A stretch of 35,506 nt of DNA from Betaproteobacteria bacterium (lineage in GTDB: Bacteria; Bdellovibrionota_B; Oligoflexia; Silvanigrellales; Silvanigrellaceae). The stretch is from NCBI GenBank assembly GCA_016868315.1, contig VGHE01000019.1, forward strand, positions 1-35,506, written 5' to 3'. Within the stretch, counting starts at the first letter, position 1. The number at the start of each line of letters is the position of its first letter. This document shows positions 32,717 to 35,506 of the stretch, piece by piece. Made by a program: the position numbers and the translations under genes. A model generated the notes under the pieces. It was not told the origin of the DNA. It ran no database searches and was given only the letters and a program-made list of their open reading frames with translations.

Positions 32717-33691
32717 TTATCTCTTTTCGAAAATCATCACCGAACGAGGGCGCCTCTGCATTTCGCGCAAAGGCTGATCGCCACGCAAGAGTGCCACAGA
32801 GCGTGTGATCTGGCCAGCCTCAACTTCAATCGAGAGTGCTGCAACTTTTTGAAGCGTCATGAGCAAGCCGAGTCCTGCTCCGCCTGGACCTTCATTTAAT
32901 TGTGGCTCGTCTTTGAAACCAAGCGCGTAGCGAATCGGCTTGGCAAATGCACCCGATGGAAAAGTACCGTGGTGGTCGGTGACTGAAAGACTTAGGTTTG
33001 CGCCGTCACACATGCATTCAATTTCGACCTGTTCGTTCGGATCGAGTGCAGGTGGCGTTGAACGATCCATTGTGCGGCGCGCTGGATGCGCGTCCCAAAT
33101 TGCATTCATGAGAAATTCGTCGACCACATCACCAAGGTATTTCGGGTAGCTCGAAATTCCCGTGACGAGTGTGGTGCGGTGATGCTGGATTTGCTCAGCG
33201 AAAAATTCAACAACGCCTTCTTGAACCTTCGAGCGTGCAGAGGCATCTGTCAATACGATACTCTTCGCGTTGATTCCGTCGGGTCTGAGCAAGCGTGGAA
33301 TGATTCCGCGGATCTGACCGCTGAGGTGAAATTCGAGAACCGATGCCACGAATCCACGCAGCAAAGAGGGATTTGGAGCTCCCAAAACGAAACGCAATTG
33401 TCCGAGTTGCGCGGCAATGGGCGAAAGAATTTGGTTGTCTTTGTCGGAGACCAGGAGAATGGTGCGGTCATTTGGTTGATAGTTAAGCTTGGTGCAGGCA
33501 TTCAAGAGGCCGATAGGGTCGGTTAAATAAAAACAATCGGGGTCTTCCTGCACTTCTTGAACTATTGCTTCCGGAGGCTGGTCTTCAACAAAGTCGAAGG
33601 CACAATCGCGGCAGCCGAGCTCTATGGCATCGATATGCGCATAGTGCAACTTCGCCCGCAGATTGTCGTCGCAAAAGAGAATCCGACTCAA
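32717..33691 (-). CDS. HATPase/anti-sigma-like protein with degenerate receiver-like N-terminus
   Basis: 324 residues, starting at TTG 33691 ('MSRILFCDDN'). The N-terminal third resembles a receiver-like domain but keeps only part of the acidic pocket ('FCDDN'). The C-terminal half is a GHKL/HATPase_c ATP-binding fold: N-box 'DVVDEFLMNAIWDA', a 'CMCDGANLSLSVTD' strand in place of the DxGxG motif and G-rich 'EGPGGAGLGLLMTLQK'. There is no phospho-acceptor His, so it is more like RsbW/SpoIIAB serine kinases or an ATP-binding switch than a sensor kinase. In known pathways such proteins are countered by PP2C phosphatases via STAS proteins. The RsbU-type phosphatase at 8415-10688 is a candidate partner. 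No STAS protein was found in the window. Confidence 0.75.
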   Translation of the reverse strand: MSRILFCDDNLRAKLHYAHIDAIELGCRDCAFDFVEDQPPEAIVQEVQEDPDCFYLTDPIGLLNACTKLNYQPNDRTILLVSDKDNQILSPIAAQLGQLRFVLGAPNPSLLRGFVASVLEFHLSGQIRGIIPRLLRPDGINAKSIVLTDASARSKVQEGVVEFFAEQIQHHRTTLVTGISSYPKYLGDVVDEFLMNAIWDAHPARRTMDRSTPPALDPNEQVEIECMCDGANLSLSVTDHHGTFPSGAFAKPIRYALGFKDEPQLNEGPGGAGLGLLMTLQKVAALSIEVEAGQITRSVALLRGDQPLREMQRRPRSVMIFEKR

Positions 33692-33840
33692 ATCCCATCC
33701 CCTGGAGCAGTTTGAACATCCTCTATCTTCAGGCTTTTTACCTGCTGGGTCAAAAGGTTCTGTGGGCTTTTTGGCAGATAGGCATTCATTTTTCCTCAGA
33801 GCCCATCCGATACAAAGCCAAAGATCGGAGGGATGACACT

Positions 33841-34533
33841 ATGTCACGTCTTAACAATTTTCGCTTGTTCGCAGTCGTTGCTTTTGGAGCCGGCGCGCTC
33901 GCAATGCCAGTCAACGCCTGGGCTAAAGCCGTGCAAATTGTGCCCTACGCCGCGGTGAGCTCGACCAAAGGCATTAAGCCCAACAAGGTTGGCAAGAGCA
34001 CCGACTCGAACACTGCCACTGAGGAGACGGTGACACAGCGCACCACATATGGTCTGCGCATTAATGTGCGCATGTCGCGCCTGTTTAGTCTCCAGCTTCA
34101 GGGCGGTACCAACAAGGTTGACCAAACCCGCAAGGCCTCTGCCATGCGCGACGAGTATGGTGATATTGATTTCACCAAAGACGCGAATGTCGATACGAGT
34201 GCACAAGACGCAACCTACAAGTACAATGAAGAGCAGCGGGTCGGACAAGTGCTCGTGGCAATTCAACCGAAGCTTGGGAAAATTCTTCAGGCAAAGATTG
34301 CTGCTGGTGTGAGGGCACGTGAGCGTTTCCTCAAGGTCACCGACAAAGCTACAGACAAAGAGACATCAATTCACGACCCGATCCGTTACAACGCGGTGGC
34401 GAGTGCCGGATTTCAGGCTCGACTGTTGAAAGCATTCAGTGCCACAGCTGAGTACAACTTCTATTTTCTGAAGTTCCCCAAAACTGAACCACACGAGCAG
34501 GAAGTGCTTATTGGTTTTGGTTTCCAGCTTTAA
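33841..34533 (+). CDS. outer-membrane beta-barrel protein
   Basis: 230 residues from ATG 33841, with GGAGGG upstream. The frame extends to 33565 but those residues are not signal-like. Signal peptide with cleavage near 'NAWA' (residue 28), then alternating strands with turns rich in Asp, Lys and Thr ('QIVPYAAVSSTKGIKPNKVG', 'VLVAIQPKLGK', 'VASAGFQARLLKAFSATAEY'). It ends in 'EVLIGFGFQL'. This fits a small outer-membrane barrel of 8 to 10 strands. No family name can be given. It is divergent from the HATPase gene and converges with, and overlaps by 26 bases, the barrel remnant on the minus strand. Confidence 0.72.
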   Translation: MSRLNNFRLFAVVAFGAGALAMPVNAWAKAVQIVPYAAVSSTKGIKPNKVGKSTDSNTATEETVTQRTTYGLRINVRMSRLFSLQLQGGTNKVDQTRKASAMRDEYGDIDFTKDANVDTSAQDATYKYNEEQRVGQVLVAIQPKLGKILQAKIAAGVRARERFLKVTDKATDKETSIHDPIRYNAVASAGFQARLLKAFSATAEYNFYFLKFPKTEPHEQEVLIGFGFQL

Positions 34534-35080
34534 GATCATTGCTTGAATCATCAATTGCAAAGCTGAGAGTCAAAAGTAGGCTCCAGCTTTTTTCTTGAGC
34601 CGATCTTGACTGGGAGACTCCCAGTTCAGAGCTCCAAGAGTCACGCCAAGTGTACTGAAATGATAGCGTTAAGAGTTGAGATTGGGGCTCGGTCAGAACT
34701 AAGTCGGCTTGCAAATAGGCGTCTAGGCTATCAGTCAGGTTGGCCGTGATCCGAGGGATCAGCATGTCAGTGTAGGATTCATCGCGTTGGTATGTTGTCC
34801 GGAACCAGTCCGCTTTGATGGCAAACCGTTCTGTCAGTTTTGTGTCGAAAGATACTCCCAAGATCGACTTGGAAAAAACACTCACGGTCTCAAAAACAGT
34901 CTGAAGACTTTTATTCTTGGGGATGAAATTTGGTGCTAAAGAAAGCTTATTTGTAAGGGCTGCAATGTCAGCATTGTAAAAATAGCGCTGATAAAAAAGA
35001 CTCGCTGTGTACTGTGGATCTTGAGGTTCATGGGCTGTGAGGCCTCCAAAGGACTCAGGCAGGCAGGGTCGTGGGGACAT
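34508..35080 (-). pseudogene. beta-barrel-like ORF lacking a signal peptide, probable 5'-truncated gene
   Basis: 190 codons that read as alternating barrel strands ('SILGVSFDTKLTERFAIKAD', 'TANLTDSLDAYLQADLVLTE', 'LLTLSFQYTW', 'SELGVSQSRSAQEKSWSLL', ending 'TLSFAID'). An export signal is missing: the N-terminus is 'MSPRPCLPESFGGL', there is no good ribosome site before ATG 35080, and the upstream frame hits TAA within 11 codons. So either the 5' end was lost or shifted by a mutation, or the protein is not exported. It overlaps the 3' end of the convergent barrel gene by 26 bases. I favour a decayed gene. Confidence 0.5.
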
Positions 35081-35138
35081 CCGCCATGGGCTTGAACGCT
35101 CTTTTTTTGTTTATTCTTGTTTCCAGTATGCCACCGAA

Positions 35139-35303
35139 ATGAATAAAAAAATAGCTTCCTCGGGCGCTCGTCGGGAGCCCGGCAAACGATTTTCCGGAAA
35201 GCCCATTGACGACCCTAATCCGCGGTGGTACCACCCCGAGCGCTCCGGAAACGGAGTGCAGTTCTTTGAAAAGTTCATAGGTGAGAAAGTTCTTACTGAA
35301 TAA
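35139..35303 (+). CDS. possible small protein of 54 residues
   Basis: ATG 35139 begins a 54-residue, Arg/Lys-rich, soluble protein ('MNKKIASSGARREPGK', 'DDPNPRWYHPERSGNG', 'FFEKFIGEKVL'). The composition looks protein-like rather than random and the strand opposite gives a less natural frame. No good ribosome site is visible (GCCACCGAA before the ATG) and no family is recognised. It may equally be a non-coding stretch. Confidence 0.35.
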   Translation: MNKKIASSGARREPGKRFSGKPIDDPNPRWYHPERSGNGVQFFEKFIGEKVLTE

Positions 35304-35506
35304 AAGACTTCTCGGTTTACTGACCAACAGGAGACTGTTGCGAACCCCGTGCTTGTGGGTTCAACCGACGAAGTGCCGGCTTCAGATGAAGCGCACACAT
35401 CCTCAACGCTGTGTGCCCAGGTGTTACTAAGGTAACACTCGAGCTTCATCGCTCATCGCTGAGTGGGTCGGAGAAAAAACGCAAGGGTGTTTCCCAGTGG
35501 GAATCA
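35304..35506. other. right-end intergenic region with an inverted repeat
   Basis: No convincing gene is seen from 35304 to the window edge. It holds a perfect 7-bp inverted repeat GTGTTAC-TAAG-GTAACAC (35422-35439) without a T-run, which could be an operator or a weak hairpin. The gene it may serve would lie outside the window. Confidence 0.45.

Noticed and set aside
1-35506. CRISPR array, tRNA, rRNA, insertion sequence or prophage
   Set aside because: No regularly spaced repeats, no cloverleaf-like stretches noticed by eye, and no transposase, integrase or phage protein among the open frames.

Overview
The window reads as a Gram-negative chromosome segment. There are many lipoprotein signal sequences, several outer-membrane beta-barrel proteins, and long runs of same-strand genes with ATGA overlaps. 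The mix of genes suggests a non-enteric, deltaproteobacteria-like lineage such as Bdellovibrionota/Oligoflexia; this placement is an inference, since no rRNA or other strong marker is present. I saw no tRNA, rRNA, CRISPR array, transposase or prophage.

Left edge (1-3158, minus strand): a small envelope operon with a PEGA/TPR lipoprotein, an outer-membrane barrel and an Ig-like-repeat lipoprotein that runs off the window. It diverges from the main plus-strand train, which continues with only short gaps from 3409 to 24522.

The train opens with the most striking part of the window (3409-10688): five tightly packed genes that look like a non-flagellar rotary or force-generating motor. The first encodes one polypeptide combining a signal sequence, a FliF ring-building (RBM3-like) periplasmic domain, a long periplasmic coiled coil, one membrane helix and a FliG-like cytoplasmic part. 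It is followed by a MotA-like stator, a MotB-like stator with the membrane Asp, a FecR-like membrane-anchored periplasmic protein and a HAMP-GAF-PP2C (RsbU/SpoIIE) phosphatase. No other flagellar gene (FliM, FliN, export apparatus, rod, hook) is present. A second, full-length FliG-like protein that lacks the FliM-binding EHPQ signature sits behind priA (29231-30190), and an HATPase/anti-sigma-like protein (32717-33691) is a candidate partner for the phosphatase.

10762-17457 holds envelope genes of poorly known function: an SH3-type exported protein, an 816-residue GAF protein, a GHL10-type glycosidase lipoprotein, a PF10023-type lipoprotein metallopeptidase and a HAMP stub. 17468-21395 is central metabolism (pta, leucine dehydrogenase, EVE protein, acetyl-CoA acetyltransferase). 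A 1029-residue Ski2-like helicase follows, with its ribosome binding site inside a hairpin. From 24538 genes alternate in strand: an HExxH lipoprotein with a small membrane protein, a HAD phosphatase, priA, the FliG paralogue, a small secreted protein, a COG0523 GTPase, an AstE/aspartoacylase-like enzyme, the HATPase protein, and two beta-barrel-like genes at the right end, one of them probably truncated.
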